Of a stretch of 38,344 nucleotides of DNA, positions 1 through 7,647 are shown in pieces. The position numbers were made by a program, and so were the translations under genes. The notes beneath the pieces were generated by a model. That model saw only the letters and a list, made by a program, of their open reading frames with translations, was not told where the DNA came from and ran no database searches. The stretch lies in the NCBI GenBank assembly GCA_021324995.1, contig JAJPIB010000010.1:1-38344 (forward strand), read 5' to 3'. The stretch is from Chlamydiia bacterium (GTDB lineage: Bacteria; Chlamydiota; Chlamydiia; Chlamydiales; Rhabdochlamydiaceae). Numbering within the stretch: position 1 is the first letter of the stretch; each line of letters starts with the position of its first letter.

Positions 1-686
1 ATTTTATCTGAAATTTTATTTGCAAGCTCTTGAAACCCGGCTTCAGATAAATCTTTCTTTTCGAGAAAAGAATTCACTTCATGAACCAAATCATCTGGAA
101 GAGGATGTTTAAGAATTTTTTGTATGCATGTAGAAAATTTTAGTTGTCTCTCTTTGGGGTCATTTAAAGAAAGAGATAAATTAAGTTCTTCGATATCTGT
201 AGGATGTATCTCATTAAAGAAACTTATAGTTCGTATGAGCCCAAAAGTTTCTAAAACCCCTTCAAATACGCAGAAAATAAAGCCCGCAATGCTGATTGCG
301 AGAAAAAAAGGGGCGGTTGGACCCAGCGCAAAAGGGAGTGAGGGATAGTGTAGAATTTTTAAGTAGACACCCGCATAGAGCGCATTATAAATACACTGCA
401 TGAAAGCATTACTAAAACAAAAGGGAGCTTGAATAACTCTAAGCGTGTTCTCAACAATTCCTTCTTTATCATTAATTTTATGAGCAGCAATTAAAGCTTT
501 AATTCCATCAATAAAGTTATTGGAAGCGAAATAAACATTCGTCATTCCAGGAACATTCGTTCCACCGGGCCCAAGATATAAATTAGAGGTGGCATTTGAA
601 TTTTTAATAGATGGCTGCGAGGCTGCCATGGAATAATCAAATGGTAATAAACTGTTTGTTTGATTTATTAAGTTTATTGGCGTCAT
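1..686 (-). CDS. Partial Inc-like hypothetical membrane protein
   Basis: An open frame starts at ATG 686-684 on the minus strand and runs for 228 codons without a stop to the left edge, so the C-terminus is outside the window. The N-terminal 50 residues are rich in Ser, Asn and Pro, with no signal peptide. Two hydrophobic stretches follow, at about residues 86-112 and 120-152, separated by a short turn. The tail is charged (for example DPKERQLKF near 176-184). A paired hydrophobic segment in a protein with hydrophilic ends is the usual look of chlamydial inclusion membrane (Inc) proteins, which are exported by type III secretion. That role is inference; I recognise no family. It diverges from the superoxide dismutase gene across a 374-base gap holding a palindromic repeat. 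Confidence 0.7.
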   Translation of the reverse strand, partial: MTPINLINQTNSLLPFDYSMAASQPSIKNSNATSNLYLGPGGTNVPGMTNVYFASNNFIDGIKALIAAHKINDKEGIVENTLRVIQAPFCFSNAFMQCIYNALYAGVYLKILHYPSLPFALGPTAPFFLAISIAGFIFCVFEGVLETFGLIRTISFFNEIHPTDIEELNLSLSLNDPKERQLKFSTCIQKILKHPLPDDLVHEVNSFLEKKDLSEAGFQELANKISDK

Positions 687-1060
687 TTTTATTCATTTAA
701 TATAAATTAAGCTTAGTTTATTTTGCTTATTTATAAATAAACAGTCAATCTGAAAGAATGATTAATCGAGATTGATTTCTTTTTTTTATTGGTTTGTTAT
801 ACCCAACGTGACTGAAAATTTGGTTTAAGACCGAAGCGAAAGCTCCCGGGGCTTTGGCTCGGTCTTAAATCCAAATTTTCAATCACGTTGGGTATACTTC
901 GGCACATACCGGTGATACGCTTAGAGAGGTTCATCCTATCGAAAAAAGTTATTCTTTGGTATACCTATCTCAGGCGACTGAATGTTCGGATCGTTGGGTA
1001 TAACTCCAAATTTTCAACGTCCTCGATGAGAGTTTTAAACTAAAAAATTTTGAGATGTAG
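687..1060. other. Intergenic region with a palindromic repeat
   Basis: This 374-base gap lies between two divergent genes. Its left part is AT-rich and may hold the promoter of the minus-strand gene. The middle is the 99-base family A palindrome. The right part (about 991-1020) contains a degenerate fragment of the same repeat, with TCCAAATTTTCAACGT next to TTGGGTATA. I see no gene here. Confidence 0.6.
798..896. repeat. Family A palindromic repeat, copy 1
   Basis: Two arms of about 48 bases meet at a central CCCGGG (845-850) and are inverted copies with only a few mismatches. The outer ends read TATACCCAACGTGA on the left and the complement on the right. The arm sequence (GAAAATTTGG, TTAAGACCGA, CAAAGCCCCGG) recurs in the palindrome at 6880-7036. 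No reading frame is carried, so this resembles a MITE or REP-like dispersed element. Confidence 0.85.
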
Positions 1061-1765
1061 ATGAAAAAAAATTGGATCATTTTTGGCACCGCCTTAGTGA
1101 CAACTGGAGTTTTTACTCCTATGCACGCTCAAGAAGTAGCGCCTTCCATGCAGAAGGCTAAAATCATATCCGCGGATTATGTCGCTAAAGACTACTCTTA
1201 TCTTTATGGAATGTCCGGTTTTTCTGATGCTCTCTTAAAAATGCATTTCCAGCTTTATCAGGGGTATGTAAAGAATACAAATCTTTTGCTGAGCCGCTTT
1301 AAAGAGCTTGAGGCACAGGACAGAGACATGAGCTATGATTACGGAGCTTTAAAGCGAAGGTTCGGCTGGGAATGGGATGGGATGCGTCTGCACGAATTTT
1401 ATTTTGATAATTTAGGCGGCCATGATCCTTTGGATAAGTCAGATCCACTTTTTCAAAAGATCGTTAAAGATTTTGGATCTTTTGAAATATGGAAAAAAAA
1501 TTTCATAGCAACTGGGCAAATTAGAGGAATTGGATGGGTGATTCTTTACCGCGATCCTCAATCGGGAAGATTGTTTAACACGTGGATTAATGAACACGAT
1601 CTGGGCCACTTGTCTGGGGGCGAGCCTCTCCTCGTTATGGACGTATTTGAACATGCTTACATTACTCAATACGGCTTGGATCGCGCCAAATACATTGCCG
1701 CTTTTTTCAGCAATATCGATTGGTCTAAGGTCTCTTCGCGCTATGATGAAGTGGTCAACCGATAG
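1061..1765 (+). CDS. Secreted Fe/Mn superoxide dismutase
   Basis: The protein has 234 residues. Residues 1-23 form a signal peptide (basic start, hydrophobic core, end at MHA), so the mature enzyme should be extracytoplasmic. The Fe/Mn superoxide dismutase fold follows. Likely metal ligands are H62 (KMHFQLYQGYV), H111 (RLHEFYFDNLGG), D194 and H198 (DVFEHAY). The GIGWVILY strand and the C-terminal FFSNIDW also fit the family. The enzyme would convert superoxide to peroxide and oxygen. The first His motif is one residue shorter than in E. coli SodB, which suggests a divergent branch. It sits 18 bases upstream of the CDF transporter gene, so the two may be co-transcribed. Confidence 0.88.
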   Translation: MKKNWIIFGTALVTTGVFTPMHAQEVAPSMQKAKIISADYVAKDYSYLYGMSGFSDALLKMHFQLYQGYVKNTNLLLSRFKELEAQDRDMSYDYGALKRRFGWEWDGMRLHEFYFDNLGGHDPLDKSDPLFQKIVKDFGSFEIWKKNFIATGQIRGIGWVILYRDPQSGRLFNTWINEHDLGHLSGGEPLLVMDVFEHAYITQYGLDRAKYIAAFFSNIDWSKVSSRYDEVVNR

Positions 1766-1783
1766 TATTCTGCAAGAGGTTTC

Positions 1784-2725
1784 ATGTCTAAATTTCCTCC
1801 CTCCATTCCGCTTCCCAATAGTGTGAATGAAAGCCGCTCGCAGCGGCGCAAACAAATGGTGATCACCGCGAGCCGAGGGGTGATCTTACGGGGAGTAATC
1901 ATTGTAGCAGAAATCTTGGGGTTTGTCTTTTTAAATAGCTCGGCTCTTTTGCTCGATGCGCTATCTAGTCTTTTTGATATCGCTTCGAGCTTGTTTCTGA
2001 TTTTTTGCATCCGTTTTGCAGACAAACCCCCCGATGTCAATCATCCATTTGGGCATGGACGGTTTGAACCGATAGCTGGATTGCAATTAGCTCTTTTGCT
2101 CTCAGCAGTGGGATGTGGAATGTTTATTCAACAACTCACAGCTCTTTCTGCACACACAGCAGATAAAGTAATTAATCCCTATACATGGATCATCCCTTTG
2201 GGAGCGGTTGTACTCCTTGAGATTTCCTATCAACACCTCAAGCGTACTGCAAAGAAAGAAAACAGCCCTGCTCTTCTTGCAGACGCAGTGCATTACCGAA
2301 TCGATGGGATTAACAGCCTTTTTGCGATGGTTGCATTGGTTTTCGCAGCTTACTTTCCCCAATATAGCAATCTATGCGACCATTTAGGCGCCATTGTCAT
2401 TGCCTTACTCATGGTCGGCATTGGGATCTTTGCAGCAAAAAATAATCTGCATCAGTTATTGGATCGTGTCCCTGCGCCCCACTATTTTGAAAAGGTAAAG
2501 GCAGCTGCGCTTTGCGTAGAGGGGGTGCTCGCTACAGAGAAAATCCGGATTCAACTCTATGGACCGGATGCTCATGTAAGTATTGATATCGAAGTTGAGC
2601 CTGGACTTTCCGTAGAACTGGCACATGAACTGACGCAGAAAGTGCGCGCGCAAATCCAAGAAAAATGGCCTGCAGTCAGAGATGTCATCGTTCACGTCGA
2701 ACCTTATTATCCAGGTGACCATTGA
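1784..2725 (+). CDS. Cation diffusion facilitator family transporter
   Basis: This 313-residue integral membrane protein has the layout of the CDF family: about six membrane segments, then a cytoplasmic C-terminal domain (about residues 225-313). Family motifs are present: HPFGHGRFE at 87-95 in the loop after TM2, and HYRID at 170-174, giving the TM5 metal ligands H170 and D174. In TM2 the aligned site is SSLFD (61-65): D65 is kept, but the partner four residues earlier is Ser where FieF has Asp. CDF proteins export Zn, Fe or Mn in exchange for protons; the substrate here cannot be told. The start has a good AGAGGT ribosome site. The stop overlaps the start of the next gene. Confidence 0.9.
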   Translation: MSKFPPSIPLPNSVNESRSQRRKQMVITASRGVILRGVIIVAEILGFVFLNSSALLLDALSSLFDIASSLFLIFCIRFADKPPDVNHPFGHGRFEPIAGLQLALLLSAVGCGMFIQQLTALSAHTADKVINPYTWIIPLGAVVLLEISYQHLKRTAKKENSPALLADAVHYRIDGINSLFAMVALVFAAYFPQYSNLCDHLGAIVIALLMVGIGIFAAKNNLHQLLDRVPAPHYFEKVKAAALCVEGVLATEKIRIQLYGPDAHVSIDIEVEPGLSVELAHELTQKVRAQIQEKWPAVRDVIVHVEPYYPGDH

Positions 2726-3408
2726 AGGCATTGCAACTTATTTTAGTTCTTACTTCTTGCTGGGATACTCATGAAGGCAAGCTTTATCGCTTTGAACGGG
2801 AATCCCAAGAGTCACCCTTTGAACTTTTAGAGACTCCCTTCCCCTGTGTTATCGGAGAGAAGGGAATGGGATGGGGAGTTGGAGTCCATCCCCCCATCTC
2901 TTCAATAAAACAAAAAAAAGAAGGGGATAGAAAGAGCCCAGCGGGTACTTTTCAATTAGGACCGATCTTTATTGATCAGCGATCGATCCCTTCTGCTTTT
3001 TTTAAGATGCCAGTGATTTTCCTCAATGAATATAGCGAAGCCGTCGATGATCCTTTATCTCTCTCTTACAATCAGATTGTTGATGCGCGATCTTCTGTAA
3101 ACAAAGATTGGGTTAGCAGTGAGAAAATGCAAAGAGAGGATGAGCTTTATCTTTTAGGGCTTGTCATTCAACACAATCCTATTCCCGCGATCCCCGGCGG
3201 TGGTTCATGCATTTTTATGCACAGCTGGCGAGGGAATGAAACAGGAACTTATGGGTGTACAGCTCTATCGCCTTCGCACTTGCTTCAGGTTTTAACATGG
3301 CTCGATCCTGTTAAATCTCCTTGTTTAGTCCAATTGCCACTTGAAGAGTTCCAAAAAGATTTCGATCTTCGGACTTTACTGAAGTTTGAGTGTGCGACGG
3401 ATCTTTAG
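2722..3408 (+). CDS. L,D-transpeptidase-like YkuD-domain protein
   Basis: The protein has 228 residues. The C-terminal half carries the YkuD signature with H167 (IFMHSW) and the catalytic Cys C179 in TGTYGCTALS, preceded by the GDRKSPAGTF motif typical of this subgroup (about 68-77). The family makes or edits 3-3 peptide cross-links in peptidoglycan. The start is unusual: TTG at 2722 overlaps the stop of the CDF gene, and a second TTG lies at 2731. From either start the N-terminus is only a short hydrophobic strand (LQLILVLTSC) with no basic leader, so a classical signal peptide is not evident although the substrate is periplasmic. The last 33 bases overlap the convergent TMEM14 gene. Confidence 0.82.
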   Translation: MKALQLILVLTSCWDTHEGKLYRFERESQESPFELLETPFPCVIGEKGMGWGVGVHPPISSIKQKKEGDRKSPAGTFQLGPIFIDQRSIPSAFFKMPVIFLNEYSEAVDDPLSLSYNQIVDARSSVNKDWVSSEKMQREDELYLLGLVIQHNPIPAIPGGGSCIFMHSWRGNETGTYGCTALSPSHLLQVLTWLDPVKSPCLVQLPLEEFQKDFDLRTLLKFECATDL

Positions 3409-3705
3409 GGCAACCACGATGAGAACAGCTAAACTCGCCAGACTTAAAAACCCTGCGGGTAAAAAGTGAAGCGTCTTTGCAAATCGATGGGTAAAGAATC
3501 CATCTAACAAGAATGTCAACACCAGAGCAATGTATTGAGCAGCAATTTTCCCTTTGGAAATAAAAAAGGCGGAAATTAACAGTGCAACGCCAAAGCCTCC
3601 TCCAAAAATTAATGATGGCTGAGAGTTTCCCTTAAGAAAACCTATTATTCCTCCAATAGTAATCAATATTCCGTAGACAAAGACGATCGTCGCAGTCACT
3701 TTCAT
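3376..3705 (-). CDS. TMEM14 family small membrane protein
   Basis: The 109-residue protein has four hydrophobic segments and a short basic tail (KIRRTLKLQ). The segment with YGILITIGGIIGFLKGNS, followed by a Gly-rich helix, is the hallmark of the TMEM14/UPF0136 family, which is found in mitochondria, cyanobacteria and chlamydiae. Its function in bacteria is unknown. Its 3' end overlaps the last 33 bases of the L,D-transpeptidase-like gene on the other strand. Confidence 0.82.
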   Translation of the reverse strand: MKVTATIVFVYGILITIGGIIGFLKGNSQPSLIFGGGFGVALLISAFFISKGKIAAQYIALVLTFLLDGFFTHRFAKTLHFLPAGFLSLASLAVLIVVALKIRRTLKLQ

Positions 3706-3833
3706 AGCATGTCCCCTTTAGAAGAGAAAATTTTCACTTTGTGAGTTTTACAAAAAAATTATAAGGAACGAGCAATTAGCTGGCTATAAGTTTTTAAGTG
3801 CTTAATAAGCAACAAAGTTAATTTTAGCATAAT

Positions 3834-3881
3834 CCCAGGGGACAGGACATTGTAAAATTTTATAATGTCCTGTCCCCTGGG
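3834..3881. repeat. Family C palindromic repeat, copy 1
   Basis: This 48-base near-perfect palindrome is centred on AAAATTTT. Its arms contain CCCAGGGGACAGGACATT and the complement. The core GGACATT...AATGTCC recurs at 26949-26980. It lies just upstream of the predicted promoter of the DedA-like gene and could fold as a long hairpin in RNA read from either side. Confidence 0.85.
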
Positions 3882-3897
3882 TATAACCCTGTTTCTC

Positions 3898-3927
3898 TTG
3901 ACGAGGAGGTGTGTTAAAAAGTATAAT
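3898..3927 (+). promoter_or_regulatory. Predicted sigma-70-type promoter of the DedA-like gene
   Basis: A TTGACG -35 box (3898-3903) and a perfect TATAAT -10 box (3922-3927) are separated by 18 bases. This predicts a transcript start near 3934 and a leader of about 60 bases before the ATG at 3997. Confidence 0.6.
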
Positions 3928-3996
3928 AGATACATTTTAGCAAGGCTGATTATTTGAATTGAGCCAGCGTTCGGTATAAAAAAAGAAGGTTTTGGA

Positions 3997-4584
3997 ATGC
4001 AATCGGTAAGGAAAGTTTATGATTGGGCCTCGCAGAAGGCTTATTCTCCAAGAGCCCCTCTTTGGCTTGCCTTTATTTTTTTCTTGGAAATGTTCCTATT
4101 TTTACCGATGGACGCTCTTTTGATGCTGTTTTGCATGCATAATCCCGAGCGTCGCTACACTTATGCCTTTGTTGCTACCCTTTCTTCAATTTTTATCGGG
4201 CTCATCGGCTATGGGATTGGATATCTTGTCTGGGATAGTGTAGGTAGTTTTTTCACTCAGTACATCGTTTCCCAAAACTTTTTTGATAGGCTTGTTGCCC
4301 ACTACAATCTTCATGACTTTTTGGCTGTTTTTGTCGGAGGTTTTTTACCTATCCCTTTTAAAGCTGTCACCATTTCTGCAGGTTTTTGCAAACTATCGCT
4401 CGGAGGTTATGTCATCGCTCTTGCCCTCTCTCGGGCGCTTCGATTTTTCCTCATTGCTGAAATGATGCACCGCTGGGGCAATCAAGTCAGAGCTTTTGTC
4501 GACCGCCATTTTGGTAGTTTAATTGTGGCTTTAGGGGTCAAAACAGTGTTAACATTTGCGTTCTTCTGGGTGTTGGGAAAATAA
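3997..4584 (+). CDS. DedA/VTT-domain (YqaA-like) inner membrane protein
   Basis: This 195-residue polytopic membrane protein has the VTT/SNARE-associated (DedA-like) pattern. A re-entrant-like helix with acidic and aromatic residues (FFLEMFLFLPMDALLM, about 28-43) is followed by the conserved GGFLPIPFKAVTISAG block (about 114-129) and a helix with Arg (SRALRFFLIAEMM). DedA proteins take part in lipid scrambling or undecaprenyl phosphate recycling. The length and the IPFKAVTI motif are closest to the short YqaA subgroup. It is probably co-transcribed with sua5, whose start lies 9 bases after its stop. Confidence 0.8.
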   Translation: MQSVRKVYDWASQKAYSPRAPLWLAFIFFLEMFLFLPMDALLMLFCMHNPERRYTYAFVATLSSIFIGLIGYGIGYLVWDSVGSFFTQYIVSQNFFDRLVAHYNLHDFLAVFVGGFLPIPFKAVTISAGFCKLSLGGYVIALALSRALRFFLIAEMMHRWGNQVRAFVDRHFGSLIVALGVKTVLTFAFFWVLGK

Positions 4585-4592
4585 AATTCAAA

Positions 4593-5546
4593 ATGACTGA
4601 GCTTTTAAAACCTGATGAAATCCATCGCGCTTCAGAACTTCTTAAAGAAGGGAAACTCGTTGCATTTCCGACAGAGACAGTTTACGGACTTGGCGCGCCG
4701 ATTTTTAATCCTGAGGCGGTTCAATCCATTTTTACAGCGAAAGGGCGTCCTTCGGATAATCCTTTGATTGCTCATATCCATCACCTAGATCAATTGAAAG
4801 AGATTGCTCAAGAAATTCCTGAGATTTTTTATCGCTTGGCACATGTATTTTTCCCAGGACCTCTTGCAATCGTTTTGAAAAAACGCTCTTCTGTCCCTAG
4901 TGTCGCATCCGCTGGGCTTGATTCTATCGCTGTGCGCATGCCTTCACACTTTATTGCCTCAAAGCTGCTTGAATCTGTTGGTGAGCCTCTCGTTGCTCCT
5001 TCTGCAAATCTTTCAGGAAAGCCTAGCTCAACTCAAGCAAAACATGTTCTCGATGATTTTAATGGTAAGATCGCTGCGGTGATCGATGGCGGCAAAACCG
5101 ATGTGGGGATCGAGTCCACGGTGATCAGCCTGCTTGGCTCTGTTCCTGTTCTTTTGCGTCCGGGAAGTATTTGCCAGGAAGAGATCGAAACAGTCCTTGG
5201 CTCTGCGATCGAAACTGCTTCTGCATTGCATACAGGCCCTGTGCTGTCACCAGGACTGAAATATCGCCACTATGCACCCCATACTCCCGTAAAATTATTT
5301 GACGATCTTTCGTGCTTGAATACTTATTTAAGCCAACAGCCGTCGACGCACCGCATGCTTCTATCCCGACTTCCCGTACCAATTTCCTGTTTAGTTGATC
5401 ATTTTATTCTTTCTTCAAGGGATCTTTATTCCCAATTGAGATATGCAGATCAAAAGAATTACAGCGAAATTCTCATTCTTTGCGATGAAGAAATTCAAAA
5501 AGACGCAGGGCTTATGAATCGCCTTACGCGTTGCGCTGCTGGATAA
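4593..5546 (+). CDS. sua5: L-threonylcarbamoyladenylate synthase (Sua5/TsaC type)
   Basis: This 317-residue enzyme makes threonylcarbamoyl-AMP from threonine, bicarbonate and ATP, for the t6A modification at position 37 of ANN-decoding tRNAs. The YrdC fold is clear: PTETVYGLGAP (26-36), the nucleotide-binding KGRPSDNPL (50-58), the SAN motif in VAPSANLSGKPSST, and the IESTVISL strand. After the SPGLKYRHYAP linker comes a C-terminal Sua5 domain, so this is the two-domain Sua5 form rather than short TsaC. It follows the DedA-like gene closely and converges on tyrP with only 11 bases between stops. Confidence 0.93.
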   Translation: MTELLKPDEIHRASELLKEGKLVAFPTETVYGLGAPIFNPEAVQSIFTAKGRPSDNPLIAHIHHLDQLKEIAQEIPEIFYRLAHVFFPGPLAIVLKKRSSVPSVASAGLDSIAVRMPSHFIASKLLESVGEPLVAPSANLSGKPSSTQAKHVLDDFNGKIAAVIDGGKTDVGIESTVISLLGSVPVLLRPGSICQEEIETVLGSAIETASALHTGPVLSPGLKYRHYAPHTPVKLFDDLSCLNTYLSQQPSTHRMLLSRLPVPISCLVDHFILSSRDLYSQLRYADQKNYSEILILCDEEIQKDAGLMNRLTRCAAG

Positions 5547-5563
5547 GCGGCGACTTCTTATCC
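5541..5563. terminator. Candidate bidirectional terminator between sua5 and tyrP
   Basis: A 7-bp stem, GGATAAG (5541-5547) and CTTATCC (5557-5563), closes a 9-base loop and includes the stop codons of both convergent genes. No strong T run follows, so its efficiency is uncertain. Confidence 0.4.
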
Positions 5564-6763
5564 AATGGGTCTAATGGATTGAATTGCAAAGATCAATTGG
5601 AAAATGACAAATGTCAGCATGACACTCAAAGTGATTTTTCCTCCGGGCACTTGTTGATGCATGAGCGAGTAACCTTCATAATATCTACCTGCCCAAACCA
5701 TCAAAATAGGCATTGCCCCTAAAAGAAGAGAGATTCCAATCCCTCCTGCAATTCTGAGCACACTGATGAAGAGATGCGGATTGATTAAGGTGATGAGTAG
5801 GGGGATAAAAAAGATCAATCCCCCAGCAGCAATTTTAGGCTTTCCTCTTTTAGGAAGCTTTAATCCATCTAAAACGAAATCCAAAAAGGCGATTGAGATG
5901 CCTAGATATGAAGTTGTTAGGGCAAAGAATGCGAAGGATCTGCCTATGAGGAGAAACGAGGGGTTTTTGACATACTCTCCAAGAGGATTGATGGCACTTT
6001 TTCCCTTGTGCAAAGATTGAAGCAACCTTTCTGTTCCTTCCAAAGGAACGATTCCCAGAATCACAAATTCCCAAAGGAGATAAATAAGTAATGGGATGGT
6101 AGTACCGATGATCAAAGCGAAACGAACTTTTGAGACATTGCGATTCATGTAATTAAATAGAGTTGGCACTAAACTCTGGTAACCAAACGCGGTAAAAACA
6201 ATGGGAAGCGACCACCCTATTTTTTCCCAATCCATGCGAGCGAGTAGGCTAGGGCTCACGTAAGAAATTGATGAAAATACAAAGAGCGCATAGGTAATCG
6301 CAATTCCCAGCATCAGGCCAAGATTAAGCCGATCAACCCACAAAGCTCCAAGAAAAACAACGGGAGAAAAAAGCAAGACGTAAAGGATCGTCCCGAACCA
6401 TGTAGGTAGAGCTCCTCCTGTTAAATCAGAAACTATGCCTCCTCCACCAGCAATGTAGGCGATTAACAGGCAAGAAAACAGAAATAAATAAAGGATCCAG
6501 CAACAGACTTTGCCCCATTTACCTAGCAATCGCGAGGATAATGTAATCAGATTAGCGCCTTTAGGCATCCAAATGCAAGCTTCCAGGATCAAAAGACCGG
6601 TTCCGAGCATGAATAACCAACAAAGAAGATAGATGAAGACGCAGGGAATAAATCCTCCACTGGCTGTAGCTACTGGCAAAGCTAGCATTCCCACACCGAT
6701 ACTCGTTCCTGCTACAAGAAGCGTACCGCCTACTAAATGCCCGAACGTGCGCACGATGTGCAT
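5558..6763 (-). CDS. tyrP: Aromatic amino acid permease (TyrP family)
   Basis: The 401-residue protein has about eleven membrane segments. The N-terminal signature GGTLLVAGTSIGVGMLALPVA (residues 12-32) and the following FIYLLCWLFMLGTGLLILEA helix identify the HAAAP family (TyrP, Mtr, TnaB), proton symporters for tyrosine or tryptophan. Chlamydiae typically keep one or more tyrP copies. Uptake here would complement the complete trp operon found further right. The start at 6763 is the only ATG that keeps the whole first helix. Transport preference between Tyr and Trp cannot be read from the sequence. Confidence 0.9.
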   Translation of the reverse strand: MHIVRTFGHLVGGTLLVAGTSIGVGMLALPVATASGGFIPCVFIYLLCWLFMLGTGLLILEACIWMPKGANLITLSSRLLGKWGKVCCWILYLFLFSCLLIAYIAGGGGIVSDLTGGALPTWFGTILYVLLFSPVVFLGALWVDRLNLGLMLGIAITYALFVFSSISYVSPSLLARMDWEKIGWSLPIVFTAFGYQSLVPTLFNYMNRNVSKVRFALIIGTTIPLLIYLLWEFVILGIVPLEGTERLLQSLHKGKSAINPLGEYVKNPSFLLIGRSFAFFALTTSYLGISIAFLDFVLDGLKLPKRGKPKIAAGGLIFFIPLLITLINPHLFISVLRIAGGIGISLLLGAMPILMVWAGRYYEGYSLMHQQVPGGKITLSVMLTFVIFQLIFAIQSIRPIG

Positions 6764-7096
6764 AGCTTACCTCTCTATAAAGTTGAAGGCGCGTGCGAAT
6801 TACTGTGGCCTTCTTCATCATTTGAAAAATTTATTTTTTTTACCCTATTGGCTTATTATTGGGAATCCCAGATTACTGTATACTCAATGCGACTCAAAAT
6901 TTGGATTTAAGACCGGGCCAAAGCCCCGGGATTGGACCATCGAATCTAGCTCCTATTTCTAATAGTGGCGACGATTCGATCGTCCAATCCCGGGGCTTTG
7001 GCTCGGTCTTAAATCCAAATTTTCAATCACGTTGGCTAGTGCTCTGCAAAAAATTGGTGTACAAATTGAGGTCATTTAGAAAGCGTGAATAGACGC
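6764..7096. other. Intergenic region holding the second family A palindrome
   Basis: This 333-base gap lies between tyrP and the SMR gene, both on the minus strand. The part next to tyrP (6764-6880) is AT-rich and probably holds its promoter. The rest is almost entirely the palindromic element at 6880-7036. No coding sequence is supported. Confidence 0.6.
6880..7036. repeat. Family A palindromic repeat, copy 2
   Basis: Arms of about 66 bases (6880-6945 and 6968-7036) surround a loop of about 22 bases. The outer 45 bases of each arm match the copy at 798-896 (GAAAATTTGGATTTAAGACC, then CCAAAGCCCCGG). This copy extends inward with ATTGGACGATCGAATC, which copy 1 lacks. The inner part therefore varies while the outer part is conserved, as in MITE-like elements. 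Confidence 0.85.
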
Positions 7097-7423
7097 TTAT
7101 TCGACATGCGCCAGCTTGAGTCCGATGATTCCTACAATAATGAGGAAGATTGAGATTAGCCTTATTATATGATAAGAATCTCCAAAAAACAGAATGCCGC
7201 AGACAACAGTGCCTGCAGCGCCTATCCCTGCCCATACAGCGTATGCAGTCCCGATGGGGATGCTCTTCATGGATTGTGAAACAGAAAAAAAGCTAAGAAT
7301 GATAAAAATCACCGTGATGATGCTCGGAATTAATTTTGTAAATCCCTGACTAAATTTAAGCGCGATGGTAAAACAGATTTCAAAGAAACCAGCGAGCAAT
7401 AAAAATATCCAGGCGATAGACAT
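7097..7423 (-). CDS. sugE: Small multidrug resistance exporter, Gdx/SugE type
   Basis: This 108-residue protein has four membrane helices. Helix 1 carries the essential Glu in AGFFEICFTIALK, followed by SQGFTKL. The stretch PIGTAYAVWAGIGAAGTV and the end IIGLKLAHVE match the SugE/Gdx branch rather than EmrE. Members of this branch export guanidinium or quaternary ammonium compounds in exchange for protons as antiparallel dimers. It lies between two different palindromic repeats. Confidence 0.88.
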   Translation of the reverse strand: MSIAWIFLLLAGFFEICFTIALKFSQGFTKLIPSIITVIFIILSFFSVSQSMKSIPIGTAYAVWAGIGAAGTVVCGILFFGDSYHIIRLISIFLIIVGIIGLKLAHVE

Positions 7424-7521
7424 GAGTGCACCACACTAAAAAAGTCTTAAGGATAATGATTTATCAAAAAATGGCAAGAGCTCTATTTTTTTAGACTGTA
7501 CGGGTGACGCTTGAAAGTTGG

Positions 7522-7640
7522 GGAATTTGCCAACGCTGAAGGCGGCAAATTTGTATCCGAGTCCGCCCAGGTTACTATTGGGAAACTAGAGCCTCGGTGG
7601 GTCGGATGCGAAGATGCCGCCTTCAGCGTTGGCAAATTTT
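7522..7640. repeat. Family B palindromic repeat
   Basis: Arms of 39 bases (7522-7560 and 7601-7640) are inverted copies of each other. Both contain TTTGCCAACGCTGAAGGCGG or its complement, and they surround a 40-base loop. The sequence is unrelated to families A and C. It lies just after the stop of the SET gene and before the start of the SMR gene (both minus strand). It could also end transcription of the SET gene. No other copy is seen in this window. Confidence 0.8.
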
Positions 7641-7647
7641 CTACGTT

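Noticed and set aside
1439..1855. Antisense open frame across the superoxide dismutase gene
   Set aside because: It is a shadow of the sense frame: no family likeness, no ribosome site, and the sense strand encodes a clear enzyme.
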